A stretch of 64,000 nucleotides of DNA from Haematobia irritans. Taxonomy: Eukaryota > Arthropoda > Insecta > Diptera > Muscidae. The notes beneath the pieces were generated by a model, which did not search any database, was not told the origin of the DNA, and was given only the letters and a program-made list of their open reading frames with translations. The translations under genes and the position numbers were made by a program. Within the stretch, counting starts at the first letter, position 1. The number at the start of each line of letters is the position of its first letter. Where the stretch lies: assembly GCF_050003625.1 (NCBI RefSeq), contig NC_134397.1:268082070-268146069 (forward strand), given 5' to 3'. Positions 23,180 to 38,100 of this stretch are shown here, piece after piece.

Positions 23180-26100
23180 ATGACTCAGGATCAAGGTGAA
23201 AAATCGAAAGCCATCATTAGTGAGGAATCATATAAAGAAATTGTCACAAATGAACTGGAACGTGTTGGTACCGGAGGTTTATATGTCTGGTAATATATTA
23301 AGCTTAAATGTTAAATATATTCATTTATTTTAGATTTAATTAATATGTACACATACCTACCTATCGATTTGTTTTAATGTCAATTATCTCTCGCACATGA
23401 AGTGTTTAATTGAATTTGGATTGTTTTTAAAATGTCACAGAGTTTATCGCCAATCCAGCAATCGATCGATGCCCTCCGCTTTTAGCATAAAAAATGCAAT
23501 ACGTGATATTTGTGTGTGTATGTGGTCATTTTTTTAATGGTGGCAGGGAATTTTTAATTGTTTATAATTTGATTAATGATTTTCTCTTAGAAAGTTTTTT
23601 GAACTAATTGTTTTTAAAATATAAATATTTTTCTTACTAAAAACTACTGATAATGATCAGATATTTTTTTTCCTTTTTGCGTCTAAAAAAACTTCAAAAT
23701 CTATGCTTGTGAGCGAATCAAAAATGTTGACAACTTTTACATATTCTCAAAATTTACCACTTAAAAAACTTAGTAAATATTCGTTACTTTTACAACATGG
23801 AAATATTCAAATGTAGACTACAATTAAGTTCAATTTTGATTTTTCCCACAGAACAGTATTCCGTGCAATGTTTTCAAAGAATTTAAAGCCTTTCAAACAA
23901 TTGTTAATAAATTTTAAAGAAAATACATGTTGGATTCATGGTTACAAATTTTAAAAATAGCGACATACGAAGTTCAAGATGAACTATTTTGTGGTAAATA
24001 CCTATCAAAAACCTCAACAAAAAGTGAACCCTCTTGTTCACTAAAGCCAATTTAACTTTATTTTAGTTTATGGAATTATTATGTTTGGAGAAATTTTTTA
24101 TTGTAATATTTTTTTCGTGCGGTAGTTAAATATTATTACAAACGAGATATCAGCGTTTGTAATAATGTTTAGTTAAAATTTTCATAAAATAATCTAAATT
24201 TTCTAAAATTAACCAAAATGTTTCTTTCTGGAGGGTTCACTGTTTTTTCAGTGTATTTCCCCTTTTTTAGTTTATTTAATTAACGTAACAAAAATGATTA
24301 AAGTCAAGGAAACTTCTCATCTTGGTTTTAGTGCCCTAGAGTTTTCACTGTTTAGTTTTGAGTTACTTTGTAAATTTTTTTAACAGTCTATATCTATATA
24401 TATTCGGGTTAAAAATGCAAAATTTTTTGATTATTGTCGGTGGGAGGGAATGAACATCGCGTCAAACAACAATGTTCATGGTATTTGCAAGCCACAGATG
24501 AATCAATTTTGTATAAAATTATATAAAATTTACAGAAATAAAAAAAATAATTAAACAATATATTTTTAACACAATTAAATGTGAATCATTTCGTCCATGC
24601 TAATATATGGCATATACCAAGGTAATCACGTGCTGACTTCTACAATAAAAACAAAAAATTACGCGTTAAACAACTCAAAAAAAAAATTAAAGTCAACGCG
24701 GAAACAATGTTGACGAATGAGTAAGGTGGTCACTCAAATTTGTATATTGCCGGCAAATAAACTTTTTTGAAGAACACCATCGAACGTGATACAGTCGTGA
24801 ACAAAGTGATTGAAATAGCTTTTGATAAGAAGACCATTTGAAATACAAGTCCTAGTTTAAACAGTGGCATTTTTATTGATATTATTTCTTATATATTATG
24901 TGACAAGAAATTCATCAAAGATGATCCAGATTTTTATAAGAAGTAATTAGAGCATATACTTTGGAAAATTTTATTATAGATTTAACATAAGATTTTATAC
25001 ATTTAAAACAATAAATATAAACCACTGCATATAATAAATGTATTTTTTTTTTCAAATCATAAAAATCCTAATATTATAAAAAATTATTTTATGTGTGTAA
25101 AATAGCAAATCAATAGACACAGAACCAATTCGACATTAGGAAGTGAGTGCAGGCTTAATAATTTTTCAAATAAACATTAAATATTTGCCAAACATGAGGC
25201 ATTTTACTGCGTAAATATATGATTGACTTCTATATAAAGGTACACTGAAAAATATTTTTGATATTTCATTATTCTAGGTATTAATTACACAGAAAAGAAC
25301 AAAAAATTTTCTGAGAAAATTAACAATTTCAACCATGGATTGCGTACAAAATTGTACTAAATGCAAAAAGGATATAAAGACGACAGATCGGCGTGTTCTA
25401 ATAACAATGAACCGATATTGACTAGGTTTTGTGATTTTTGAATTTTTGGAATGAATTTTTTTTGGAATAAAGATTATAAACTTTTAATTTCTTTAATTAA
25501 ATTTTCATTATTTTTGCGTCTTCTAAAATCCAGGTTGCATATTTTTTCATATTAGGTCAATTATTTTTCAGTGTAGACGAATTACATTAACATCAGATGA
25601 TGTTAAAAAGTCGAGTTTGGCAATCGGTTTATATGGGGGCTATATATAGAATTAGGGACAGACAGTAAAAAAAAAGTTGACATGGATCTAAAAATATTTA
25701 CCTTTGTTTAAGAATAAAGGATTTTAGGTCAATATTTTTTCAGTGTAGATCACTCAAAAGAGTGATCTATGGCACTAAAGCCAATTTAATTCTATTTTAG
25801 TTCATGGAATTATTTAGTTTTGAGAAAGTTTCCTTGACTCTAATAATTTTTGTATGTATGCTAGTTAAATTAACTAAAAAAGGGGAAAATTTTTACATAA
25901 ATCAAGCATAAAAATATATGTACCAAAACATTATGTTATTAAACACTAAACAAATTGTAAATGTACATTGAGTTTGACATTATTCTTATATAAAAAAAAT
26001 TATGACGTTGCTCATAAGTGGTATCTCATTCACCGCAAAATTAAAATTAAATACAATTCTACCATAGAACATTCAAATCTATATTACAATGAACTTGTAC

Positions 26101-29100
26101 AAAATAATTTGTGTTTGTAATTTGAATACTAATAATAGCAAGTAATTAGCTTACTTACACATACACTCGAAGAAATTTGTTAGTAAATAGTCTGAAATTT
26201 CAAATATTGCGATTTTTTCTAAACTCGATCTCAAATTATCTATGGGTAATATAATAACAACAATTTATTAAAAATATGCCTTGATTTGCTCACAAAATAT
26301 ATTTTATGAGAAGGAGTAATTTAAAAAGTGCACATAATTAGAATCGCGAGTATAATTAAAATCGTAAATTTTACTGTTATTGTAATCTAAGTGTTATGCG
26401 TGAGTCCCATCGCCCACGTTCAAAAACGAAATTCGTTCTTTAGATCTTGTACAATTGATTCAACCGTGGCTCACGTGTTAGTCACGAACATTTTCGTGAG
26501 TCACATCAGTATCATGTCATATGTTAGCATCTAAAACACGTAACCTTAACCTCAATGTTCTCCTCAATTTACATTATCAAATTTATGGTGTAAATAGAGA
26601 ATAAGTTGGCAGTTAACGAAATTCCTTATAGCTTCACCAGTTCAGAGATCATAAATTATAGATTCTCACTACTCTTTAATAATACGAATAATGCGGAAGT
26701 TAGGGTTATCGATTCCATTGTTATGTCAAAATGCAAATTCATCTTAGTTTTCCACTGTAAACCCATTTAACAGACATAAATTCAGCTCATAACATAACGG
26801 CTGAGTTTAAACGAGAGAATACTGAATCTCATCTCTTTACCATCGCCCTTATTAGCCTTTGTAAGAGCACTGACCGTTAAGATAAACATTAACATTGAAC
26901 TTGAAATTATAACGTGTGAAAGGAGTCAAAAGGGGGGAGATTAACACACTCGTATGTTTACTAAAATGAATGGATTCAACGATTACAGCGTTGAGTTTTT
27001 TGCTGTTCATTTACATGCAAGTGCTTTAAATCGTAAAATTTCACACATTGATACACATTTTTTAAATACAATGTCTACTACTTTTCCCTCACATTTCATT
27101 TAAAAACAAGGCTTTTAATTATATTTGGTATTTACTTTTAGAGCTTATGTTAATTTAGAATTAGCATAAAGTTGAAGCTGATTCAAAACCACTGCATGAT
27201 TTATTTATTTATTTTTAAGTTTGCGAATGAATTGTATTTACACTAATTCGTAGGTACAAGTTTTATTACCTCATATTATGCTTCAGTTTTCAGAATTTGC
27301 TTTAAAGCGTCCCAATATATGAATTACTACCAATTATTCTAATTAATACATTAATAATTAAACCTTAATACGGATTTCACGTCATATATGTTTGGGGTTG
27401 GATATGTTTTCCCTTTCCTCTAAGGACGAAACGCCTTCAATGAAAAATTTATGGACAGCAATACGACATTCTATTTTAAGGATATAAAATCTTTGGGCTT
27501 ACGACAATACTTTTTTCTATGTACATAGTGAAATAGCTGTTGGTGTTTATCAGTCTATGATTTCAAGAAATACTAGCACTCATGAATTAGTATACGGAGG
27601 TATGAAATTAAAATTACGATTTAATTGTCGTCTTCTCCGGTTCAGCTAGAGAAATTACAGGATTTGGCGGAAGACTATATTAGTGATTTTGATTTAAATC
27701 TTAGATTCTTATCTCATCTACATTTCTAGATTTTAATGAATGTGCACACAAATCGTACCCACACAAATGACCCTTCAGAATTCAAATAAAATGACAATGA
27801 CATTGTTGTATGGAATTTGTCAAGAACTTTTAATTAAGCTGCTTGACTTAATAAAATGGGATTATAAAAGAAAAGCTTAGTATGTAAACACAACCATGTC
27901 GTGTGGCGTCAGACGAAACATTTTTCGGTGATGAAAGAATGCAATAACCTTGAAGGCACACCCAGAAAAAAGTGCCTTCGAAACTAAAGGAAAAAATTTT
28001 CATCAATATAGTTTATCCATTTTATTTCCATTAAGGTAAATTTTTGTGAAAAATAATAAAATTTACTCGTTTCAGTAAAAAAATCCTAAACTGTAAGCAG
28101 TTAGGAATAGTTCATTAACTAGAATAAGGCATGGAATTTTACTCATACTATTTTCTTCGCAGGGTATAAGAATTTACTACTGAAAAAGAAAATTTTATTC
28201 ACCGATAACAAAGCATTCGTAAAAATAAACAAAAACCGAACTAAAACCAAGTTTCCTCAAAATTAGTAAAATTTCTTATAAAATGATAATTGCGACTTCC
28301 TTTATAATAGAAAGTTTTTCATACATACGAACAATCCTTTCCAAACTTAAGGAAACACACTTGTTAGAATATAGGAAATTTTCCTAAATTTCTATTGTCT
28401 ACCTGTAATCGATACCTGTCATCGTAATCGATGTGTTTGCGCGTGGATGTAATCGATATATTTGCGCGTCTGTTGTTTTTTTAGTTGGAATCGCGTTGTT
28501 TTGGTATACGGAGAGATTGTTAAAAATAATATGGTAAAATAATATAATAAATAACAAATCAAATATATAAAATATTTGTTATTTTAAATTAGTGAGAAAA
28601 ATTTTCGTTTTTTTAAATAAATCTATCAATGTTCGTGATAGTGTATAAAGAAAGAAAACACCAGCAGAATAACAACCCTTTCATTTGTCTTCATTTTGGA
28701 ATCTTCAGGTAATATTCAGTGACGCTAACCTTTTGCAACTAAAATGTTTTATGATTTTTTATATTTGTAGGTATTGAAATTGTAAAAGGAGGACAAAATC
28801 GTTAGGCAGCAACTTATTAAAAGTGAAAAGTACAAGAAGAAGAAAAAGTGCGTTTTACAGTTGATAATATCACACGGAAATTGGAAATAGTGGAATAATA
28901 AACTAATATTTCAAAGAGATTCGATGCTGTTGATTCTTAATAAATATATTCAATATATTAATAAAACATGTCTTTTATTGAAGATAAAATTGCTTATAGA
29001 AATAAATAAAATTGTATTTAAAAACGAAGGTAAGCAGTTCTAATTATGAAGTAAAAGTTTTACCACAAATGTGTAAGATTTGTCGAAATGAATGAAAAAA

Positions 29101-32100
29101 TTTCAATAAAATCATTCCATATATGAATTCAAATTAGTTAAATTTTTTCATTCTGTAGTATAGTGGTATATAAATATAGGAAAATGTTAACTAATATATG
29201 GAATGCATTATTCCTAATTTCTACGAAAATCACATCGTTCAAACAAATAAAAATGTCTTTGGCGCTATACGAAGTTCAACTTTCTTCACAATGAGTTCAT
29301 TTTAACTTAAAGAAGGGGTCACTTTTTTCTGGGTGCATATATTGTCTCTTTTTTGCCAGTCTTTTTGATATGAATAAAGCGATAGTTTTCAATATTACAC
29401 ATTCTAGTAATTTGTTTTTAGTTGTTTGAAAATAAAATAATTATCTACATATTTATGAAGGATTTTAACTTTTCATGATTATTAGTAAAAAAGCTATTAA
29501 CATTACTATTAAATTGCTATTAAATTACGCATCCTAAAATTTTATTGGTTGCGTAATCTGTAATATCACGTAATTATTTTTTTCAGTGTAGTTATTGCAT
29601 AAATTAATGATTTCATTGTAAAAATGTTACAAATACTTAGAATAATATACTATACGAGCGAATAACTTCGTTTTAAAATAGTCTTTAATTTTACTGCACT
29701 CAAAAAAAGTGAACTCTCTATTTCACTAAAGCCAATTTAACTTTATTTTAGTTCATGGAATTATTATGTGTGGAGAAAGTTTCCTTTACTCTAATAATTT
29801 TTTGTTTACGTTAGTTAAATTAACTAAAACCGAGGAAAAAAATGAACTCAAATGAAGCATAATGATTAACTAAATTAGTACCTTCCACAAAATAGTTCAG
29901 AATTTCTTTAAATTTGTAAATTTTACCAAAAATGCGTCCATCATGAACTTCGTATATCACTAAAGACATTCTTGCAATTTTGAACTCCAAGTTTTTCCTT
30001 CAAACTACAAAATTTTCTTTAACAAGTGAAAAAACTTAGTTATGTCTAATAAATTTTCTTGAATTTGTCGAAAAATATTTACTTATTTTTATGACATCTG
30101 CGTGATGCCAACGTTTGTAATACTGTTTAGTTAAAATTTTCTACAAATGTTAAAAATTTTCTAAAATTAACCGAAACATTTCTTCCTGGTGGGTTCACTG
30201 TTTTTTCAGTGTGATATATTGAATCTATGGACTCTAAGATTTATTTTGAAGAGGTTGCAGTTTCCTTGAATTAAAGATTTGTTAAAACAAAGAAATCGTC
30301 ATAAGCGTAGGAAGGCCTCTGGGGAGGGGGCTTAGACCCCCCCAGAAAAATTTTAGCCCCCCCCCAGAATTTCAAACTCTATTTATGATTTTCCATTTTT
30401 CAATAAATCGATACCTGTCATCGTAATCGATGTGTTTGCGCGTGGGTGTAATCGATATATTTGCGCGTCTGTTGTTTTTTTAGTTGGAATCGCGTTGTTT
30501 TGGTATACGGAGAGATTGTTAAAAATAATATGGTAAAATAATATAATAAATAACAAATAAAATATATAAAATATTTGTTATTTTAAATTAGTGAGAAAAA
30601 TTTTCGTTTTTTTAAATAAATCTATCAATGTTCGTGATAGTGTATAAAGAAAGAAAACACCAGCAGAATAACAACCCTTTCATTTGTCTTCATTTTGGAA
30701 TCTTCAGGTAATATTCAGTGACGCTAACCTTTTGCAACTAAAATGTTTTATGATTTTTTATATTTGTAGGTATTGAAATTGTAAAAGGAGGACAAAATCG
30801 TTAGGCAGCAACTTATTAAAAGTGAAAAGTACAAGAAGAAGAAAAAGTGCGTTTTACAGTTGATAATATCACACGGAAATTGGAAATAGTGGAATAATAA
30901 ACTAATATTTCAAAGAGATTCGATGCTGTTGATTCTTAATAAATATATTCAATATATTAATAAAACATGTCTTTTATTGAAGATAAAATTGCTTATAGAA
31001 ATAAATAAAATTGTATTTAAAAACGAAGGTAAGCAGTTCTAATTATGAAGTAAAAGTTTTACCACAAATGTGTAAGATTTGTCGAAATGAATGAAAAAAT
31101 TTCAATAAAATCATTCCATATATGAATTCAAATTAGTTAAATTTTTTCATTCTGTAGTATAGTGGTATATAAATATAGGAAAATGTTAACTAATATATGG
31201 AATGCATTATTCCTAATTTCTACGAAAATCACATCGTTCAAACAAATAAAAATGTCTTTGGCGCTATACGAAGTTCAACTTTCTTCACAATGAGTTCATT
31301 TTAACTTAAAGAAGGGGTCACTTTTTTCTGGGTGCATATATTGTCTCTTTTTTGCCAGTCTTTTTGATATGAATAAAGCGATAGTTTTCAATATTACACA
31401 TTCTAGTAATTTGTTTTTAGTTGTTTGAAAATAAAATAATTATCTACATATTTATGAAGGATTTTAACTTTTCATGATTATTAGTAAAAAAGCTATTAAC
31501 ATTACTATTAAATTGCTATTAAATTACGCATCCTAAAATTTTATTGGTTGCGTAATCTGTAATATCACGTAATTATTTTGTTCAGTGTAGTTATTGCATA
31601 AATTAATGATTTCATTGTAAAAATGTTACAAATACTTAGAATAATATACTATACGAGCGAATAACTTCGTTTTAAAATAGTCTTTAATTTTACTGCACTC
31701 AAAAAAAGTGAACTCTCTATTTCACTAAAGCCAATTTAACTTTATTTTAGTTCATGGAATTATTATGTGTGGAGAAAGTTTCCTTTACTCTAATAATTTT
31801 TTGTTTACGTTAGTTAAATTAACTAAAACCGAGGAAAAAATGAACTCAAATGAAGCATAATGATTAACTAACTTAGTACCTTCCACAAAATAGTTCAGAA
31901 TTTCTTTAAATTTGTAAATTTTACCAAAAATGCGTCCATCATGAACTTCGTATATCACTAAAGACATTCTTGCAATTTTGAACTCCAAGTTTTTCCTTCA
32001 AACTACAAAATTTTCTTTAACAAGTGAAAAAACTTAGTTATGTCTAATAAATTTTCTTGAATTTGTCGAAAAATATTTACTTATTTTTATGACATCTGCG

Positions 32101-35100
32101 TGATGCCAACGTTTGTAATACTGTTTAGTTAAAATTTTCTACAAATGTTAAAAATTTTCTAAAATTAACCGAAACATTTCTTCCTGGTGGGTTCACTGTT
32201 TTTTCAGTGTGATATATTGAATCTATGGACTCTAAGATTTATTTTGAAGAGGTTGCAGTTTCCTTGAATTAAAGATTTGTTAAAACAAAGAAATCGTCAT
32301 AAGCGTAGGAAGGCCTCTGGGGAGGGGGCTTAGACCCCCCAGAAAAATTTTAGCCCCCCCCAGAATTTGAAACTCTATTTATGATTTTCCATTTTTCAAT
32401 AAATGTCAATAGTTTTTTTTTTAATTTTTATAACAATTAAACAAGTATATACAATCGCACAAAGTTCCGCTAAAGACTTCCATGAACAATCGAATTACTT
32501 GGGTTGTGGTAGCAGTTGCCGATGGCAATGTTTGAAGTCAGATATTTATGAAATAAAGCTGTGGTTGACCTTTTGATTGATATATTGATATTAAAACTAT
32601 TCTTTCATAAATTAATATCTTAATAACGCTGCGAAAAAGCGTCGCCAAAAAAGTAGTGAAAATGTTCTTTTTGGGTCTAGAAGTGGTGCAAAATTGGCGG
32701 AGAAGCAATGAATGTAATATGAGCTTGGACAAATGTCCACCGTTTCAACAGCCGTTGCAATGAATTTGCATCACTTCTTAAGGTGAGATCCGAATTCAGT
32801 GTTTTGAATGTGAATTTGAAAATTTTGTGATATTTTCCCAAATAAATAATTTTTTTATTGTTTTTATGATTTTTAATGCATTCTGACGCTTGTTTGAAAC
32901 GTTTTCCTCGAATAATTTCCAAAATTATCGATTTTTCTATAATGGATTTAGCAGTTTTATGGCAAAATTTGAATAATTTGTACCAATTTATTTATTCTTC
33001 CCCTTTTTTTAAACTATTAGAAAAAAAGAAAACAAAAAATTGCGCATTAAAATATAAAAAATGAAGTAAAAAAACTTCCTGTGTAGTTAAAATAGTTAAC
33101 TTCTTTGTGAGGACATTTTTGGAAGTGCTTCTAAAGTTGTGCCTTTAGAACAACTCACAATTGTTTTGCTGGGAAAAGTGTGGAACTACTTTTAGTTGCT
33201 TTATTATAAATTAATTGTCGAGTTATTTTGATGTCTAATTTTTTATTCAATTTTATGAAATAAAACATTAATTGAACCTATAAGTTCAGTCTATAAATTT
33301 TTAGGAAAATTGTCTAGCTACGCTAATGGAAATCGTTTGTTGCTTCGAAGTGACTGTTGGAATTTGGATTTTTACACTTAAAATAAATGGACCTTTTAGG
33401 ACACTAAAGCCAATTTAACTCTATTTCAGTTCATGGAATTAACAATTTTTCTTGACTTTAATAATTTAATTAAATGGACAAAAAATTATACAGAAATGAA
33501 GCAAAGAGATTTACTGAATCCGTATTACAAAATAGTTTAGAGCTTCTTTGAACCGACAATGCGCTCATCATGAACTGCGTATGGCGTTTTTGCAATATTG
33601 AACTCCAAATTTTTCCTTCAAATTACAAAATGTTCTTTATCATGTGAAAGAAAATAATTATGCCAATTAAATTCTCTCGAATTTGTTGAAAAATATTTAC
33701 ATATTTTTGTGATATTGGCTTTTGTAATACAATTTTAGTTAAATTTTTCTAAAATTAAGCAACCTTTTGTAAAACGAACTTTCCATCATGGTGGGTTCAC
33801 TGCTTTTTGAGTGTAGATGCATATTTATTAGTACTAGAATAACTTTATTAATATATGCCAGAAAGAAAATGGATAATCCGATAAATAAGATTTGTATCCC
33901 AATTTCAATCCAAGTTAACAGTTCTTCAGTGCGCTATGTACAGGTGTATTTAAATAAGATATATTTTTCACTAGTATAATGATATGATTGTATTTAATTT
34001 TCCAGGTCATTATTTTTACTGTGTGTTCTGCCTAATATATTGAATGGATTCCACGTTAATTCCTACACAATGTTGGGTCATTTACCCGATGATCAATGGT
34101 GCGAAATATCTGACTTGCAATCTGCCAACTGGACCGATGATCAAAAACGTAGTATAGCCCACAGAGAACTAGAAACTAAAGGATGTACAGTATGGGACTG
34201 GGATTATAAACGCTTGAGCGAAATGTCATATGAGGAAGCATATAATTACACTTCAACACAAGCGGAAATTAAAAGACCTAAAGAAATTTCATGCAAAGCT
34301 AAGGGCTTCTACCAGTATGCATCACCTGGAAGTACATTTGTGACCGATTGGGATTTAGTATGTGATCGAGCTATTCAGAGAACTTCGGCTCAAGTTTTCG
34401 TATCCTTGGGAAAATTCTTTGGATCATTTTCATTTGGTATAATTTCAGATAAGTACGTAAGCCCACACAATATCAAATTATAGTATAGTACAGTAGTATA
34501 GCAAAGATGTAACTTAAGTCATTTTCTGTTATTGTTTTTTAAAAAGTTGTTGCCAGTGTTGCATGTTTTTGTTCTGGATAAAAAAGTTATTTAGTCCCTC
34601 AAACATTGATTGTCCAGTACTGAAAGAAATCAAGCCTATAGAAAATTTCACTTCACTTCATTTCATTTCAATTCAATTTTCGTTTTCTCTTTAATATTAA
34701 ATCTATAGATTTGGTCGCAAAACTTCATTTTCTTTGGGTGCAGCGTTTTTCATGATATCCAGTATATTTTGTACATTTTCACCATGGTATTCCCTATTTT
34801 TGGTGGGACGCTTCGGTTTGGGTTCTGCTTCATCGGGGTTATTCTACCCTGCATATGCAATGTGTTAGTATTCTGTTTGAACAGAACGTTTTTTTTATAT
34901 CATTCTAGCAATATTCAATTTTTCCAATTGTTTCATTACAGTAATGGAGAATATTTGTGTAAAGCATCGATCGTGGATGTCATTAATATTTTCTGGCTCC
35001 TATCCCATTGGCATGATGCTTTTGGCTTTGTTTGCTTATTTACTAGATGAAAATTGGAGATATTTGCAATTATCCTTGACCGTTCCAGCAATGCTTCTGA

Positions 35101-38100
35101 TTGTAAATTGCTAGTAAGTGAAATAAGATTAAAGCGTACTACACACTGCAAGAAATTCCACCATTATCGTCTCGTATTAGAAAATATTATTTTGCATACA
35201 GAAAAAAAAACTTATATGACATTAAAAGTATCTGCAAACATTTCGTACAAAAAAAAAAATAAAAAACCGTAATATTTTTGAATAAAACTTGAACAATATT
35301 AAATAAAAAAATTTTAATAATTAAAAAAAGTATAATCAGAACACAAATCCACTACATAAATTAATTGAATCAATTTTAATTAATTAATGATTTTCATTTC
35401 CATGAAACTGTTCATTGATAATATGAAAAGTTTCGTTATTTAATAGAAAAATCATAACAATAACAAAAGATTCATAGTAGTTATGAAATTGTTTCGTTGG
35501 TTCAATTTGAATAACAAATTTTGGTAATATTACAAAGCGTCTGATATTAAGAGACGATGGATTGGTGTTATACTCCTTTGACTGTATAAACAGTTGCGCC
35601 AGTGGTGGAATTTCTTTGGTTGTACTTTGGTATATTTTTTTAAATACTTATTAATTTTTATTTCAGTATCATGAATGAATCACCTCGCTGGCTTATAACA
35701 CAGAAACGTTATGATCGGGCTTACAAAATTTTATTCAAAAAGCAAACTCACTACGAAATTTCCAAACCTGCCATTGAAAAATCCAGTATATTAGCTGATA
35801 AGAAAATCGTAAGATTCGTTCCAATTTTTTTTATGACAAATTTGATTTGTTTTAATATTTTTCGTTAAAAGTCATGTCTGCAACGCAAATCAAGTTCAAT
35901 GAAAGCCCTATTTAAATTTAGAAGTTGTCTATGTCATTTAATTTTGAGATAGTCCCGTTTAAACTAGATTATATGTCATTAGGTCATGAGTAGCATATTA
36001 GCCACATAGGTTAGTTGGTTATCAGAGTTCGTTGAACGTCTTAAATAGTTCAATATGATTATGACGAAATATCCGGTGATGTTAACCATAATGAAATATA
36101 GGATACGGCAAGGTATTAATGATATATGCACCTACGGCAATTGGCCTCTAAAATACTTCACACTGAAAGAAATATTTATTAATGTAACGGAGAAAAGTTT
36201 GCTAAAATATCAGCTTCTGTCTGCCGATATTCCAACAAAGATGTAAGTATTTACACTACACTCTTCTAAAAATGGTTAAATGCTATATTACAGCAAACAC
36301 CGATAGCAGTTTTTCAGCACAACAAAATGTCAGTAATACAACATTACTGATATTTGGTTCTACAATGTTTATATAATGTAGAACATTACTGTTGTTTGCA
36401 TCAATAATTTGGAGACAAAATATTACTTATCATCCAAACATAAAAAAATAATTCGATACGAGAAAATTGCCAAAAGCATCAAATCAATCCTCCATGACAC
36501 TAAAACTAATTTAACTTTACCTTATTTCATGGAAATAATTATGGTTGTAGTTAAAACTTCCCCAAAGTATCCATGAATTTAAGAATTTTGTGTGTAGTTG
36601 AATGAATTAAAAATTGGGAAAAAATTATACACAAATAAAACATACAGATTTACCAAGTTTGTATCTCCCACAGAATAGTTCAGATTTTTTTAAAATTTGT
36701 AAATTTTACTAGCGCCCATCTTGAATCATCACACGAGCTAGACATTTTTGCATTTTCTAAGCACAATTTTGTTCTTCAACTTACGAAATTATGTTTATAA
36801 ATTATTTTGAATTTGTCGAAAAATATTTACTTATCAGCGTTCAGTTTAGTAAAAAAAAAATAAAATTAACCTACACTCATAGAAAAAAGTCTGCTAAAAA
36901 CAGCAGTCGATGTCTGCTGTTATATTTTTGTACTTCAGGACCTAATGAACAACAAATTATAAAATTTTTAGGTTATAAATTTTTCCTCAAAGCATATTTA
37001 AGAACAAAAGTAGTTTTTGGTATATTTTTGCACTGTAATATACTTACAAGCTCCTAAATACGATCAGCAAACATTTTGTTTGCTGTTATTCCTCAATTCG
37101 ATAAATATTCAGATTTTTGGTCAAATACTATAGATATTCATAAAATATTGTTTTAATTATGTTAGTATAAAATATGTCATTTGACATTTTTATATGTTCC
37201 AGCCAAAATAAAACATGTTTTGCTGTAATCGAGCTTAAAAAATAGCAAGAAATGTTTGCTATTTCAGCAAACTGTTACTGCTGTCCCTTTTTCAGCAGAC
37301 TTTTCTGCTGTCCCTACTAACAAATTTCTTTGGGTGTACATTTTCTTTTCTGATGGGTTCACGTTTTTTGCGTGTACTAAAGAGAAATCGCGATATTTTT
37401 CGATTTTCTCTTGTAAAACCCAAACGAGCAATCGTATGCGAAATATGGCAACACTATATCGTTTACAGCCAAGGAATTAGAATAGATTTTATTTTGGCAA
37501 TAGGTCGTTGGACGTGTCGCATCTTTCCATATAGTTTTTGTTTGTTCCTGCTCTCTAATACCACCTCTATTATCTTTCTTTGGTTACTTATATACCTTAA
37601 TTAGAGAAACATTCAGATTTTTGAGCAAATACAAGACAAATTCTTACGAGGGTTGCCTTTATATAATTCGGGATTGAGCAACCCTAGTGTTGCAATCTGC
37701 CAACTGACAGCTCTTTCGTATAGCTTGAAATTTTTGACGTTATAGAAACTACGGTTTAACTTTAATTTGCATCAAATTTTGCACAAAGAAACAATTGGTA
37801 ATATAGTCAATTGTACTCGATTTGATGGAAATCGTTTCAGATTTACAGAAATGTACTTTTTCATCATAGTTAATGAGGTTTAGTGCCAATCTTTGGCGTA
37901 TTTTAATAAGTAACGATAAAGCTTAATACACCATACTCCCAAAATTCGTATCGAAAAATCCCCAAAGTGGGACACATATGTTAAAAAAGCGTCTTTTTTA
38001 AATTGACAATTTTTGCAGATCTTTACCGGTACACAGAAAAAAAATTCACGAAAATTTCTCCAATTAAAATCTTAATTGAGTTTTAAAAAATATTCAATTA

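Noticed and set aside
31785..31988. 67-codon frame (MSLVIYEVHDGR core) in MITE M1
   Set aside because: The twin duplication unit and other M1 copies have shifts or stops in the rest of the frame, so it is not a conserved protein; only the short core is conserved.
36055..36246. 63-codon frame ending at a strong GTAAGTAT donor, between transporter exons 5 and 6
   Set aside because: Exons 5 and 6 join in frame without it and the peptide does not resemble any SLC22 segment, so it is probably chance or a fragment of unrelated origin.
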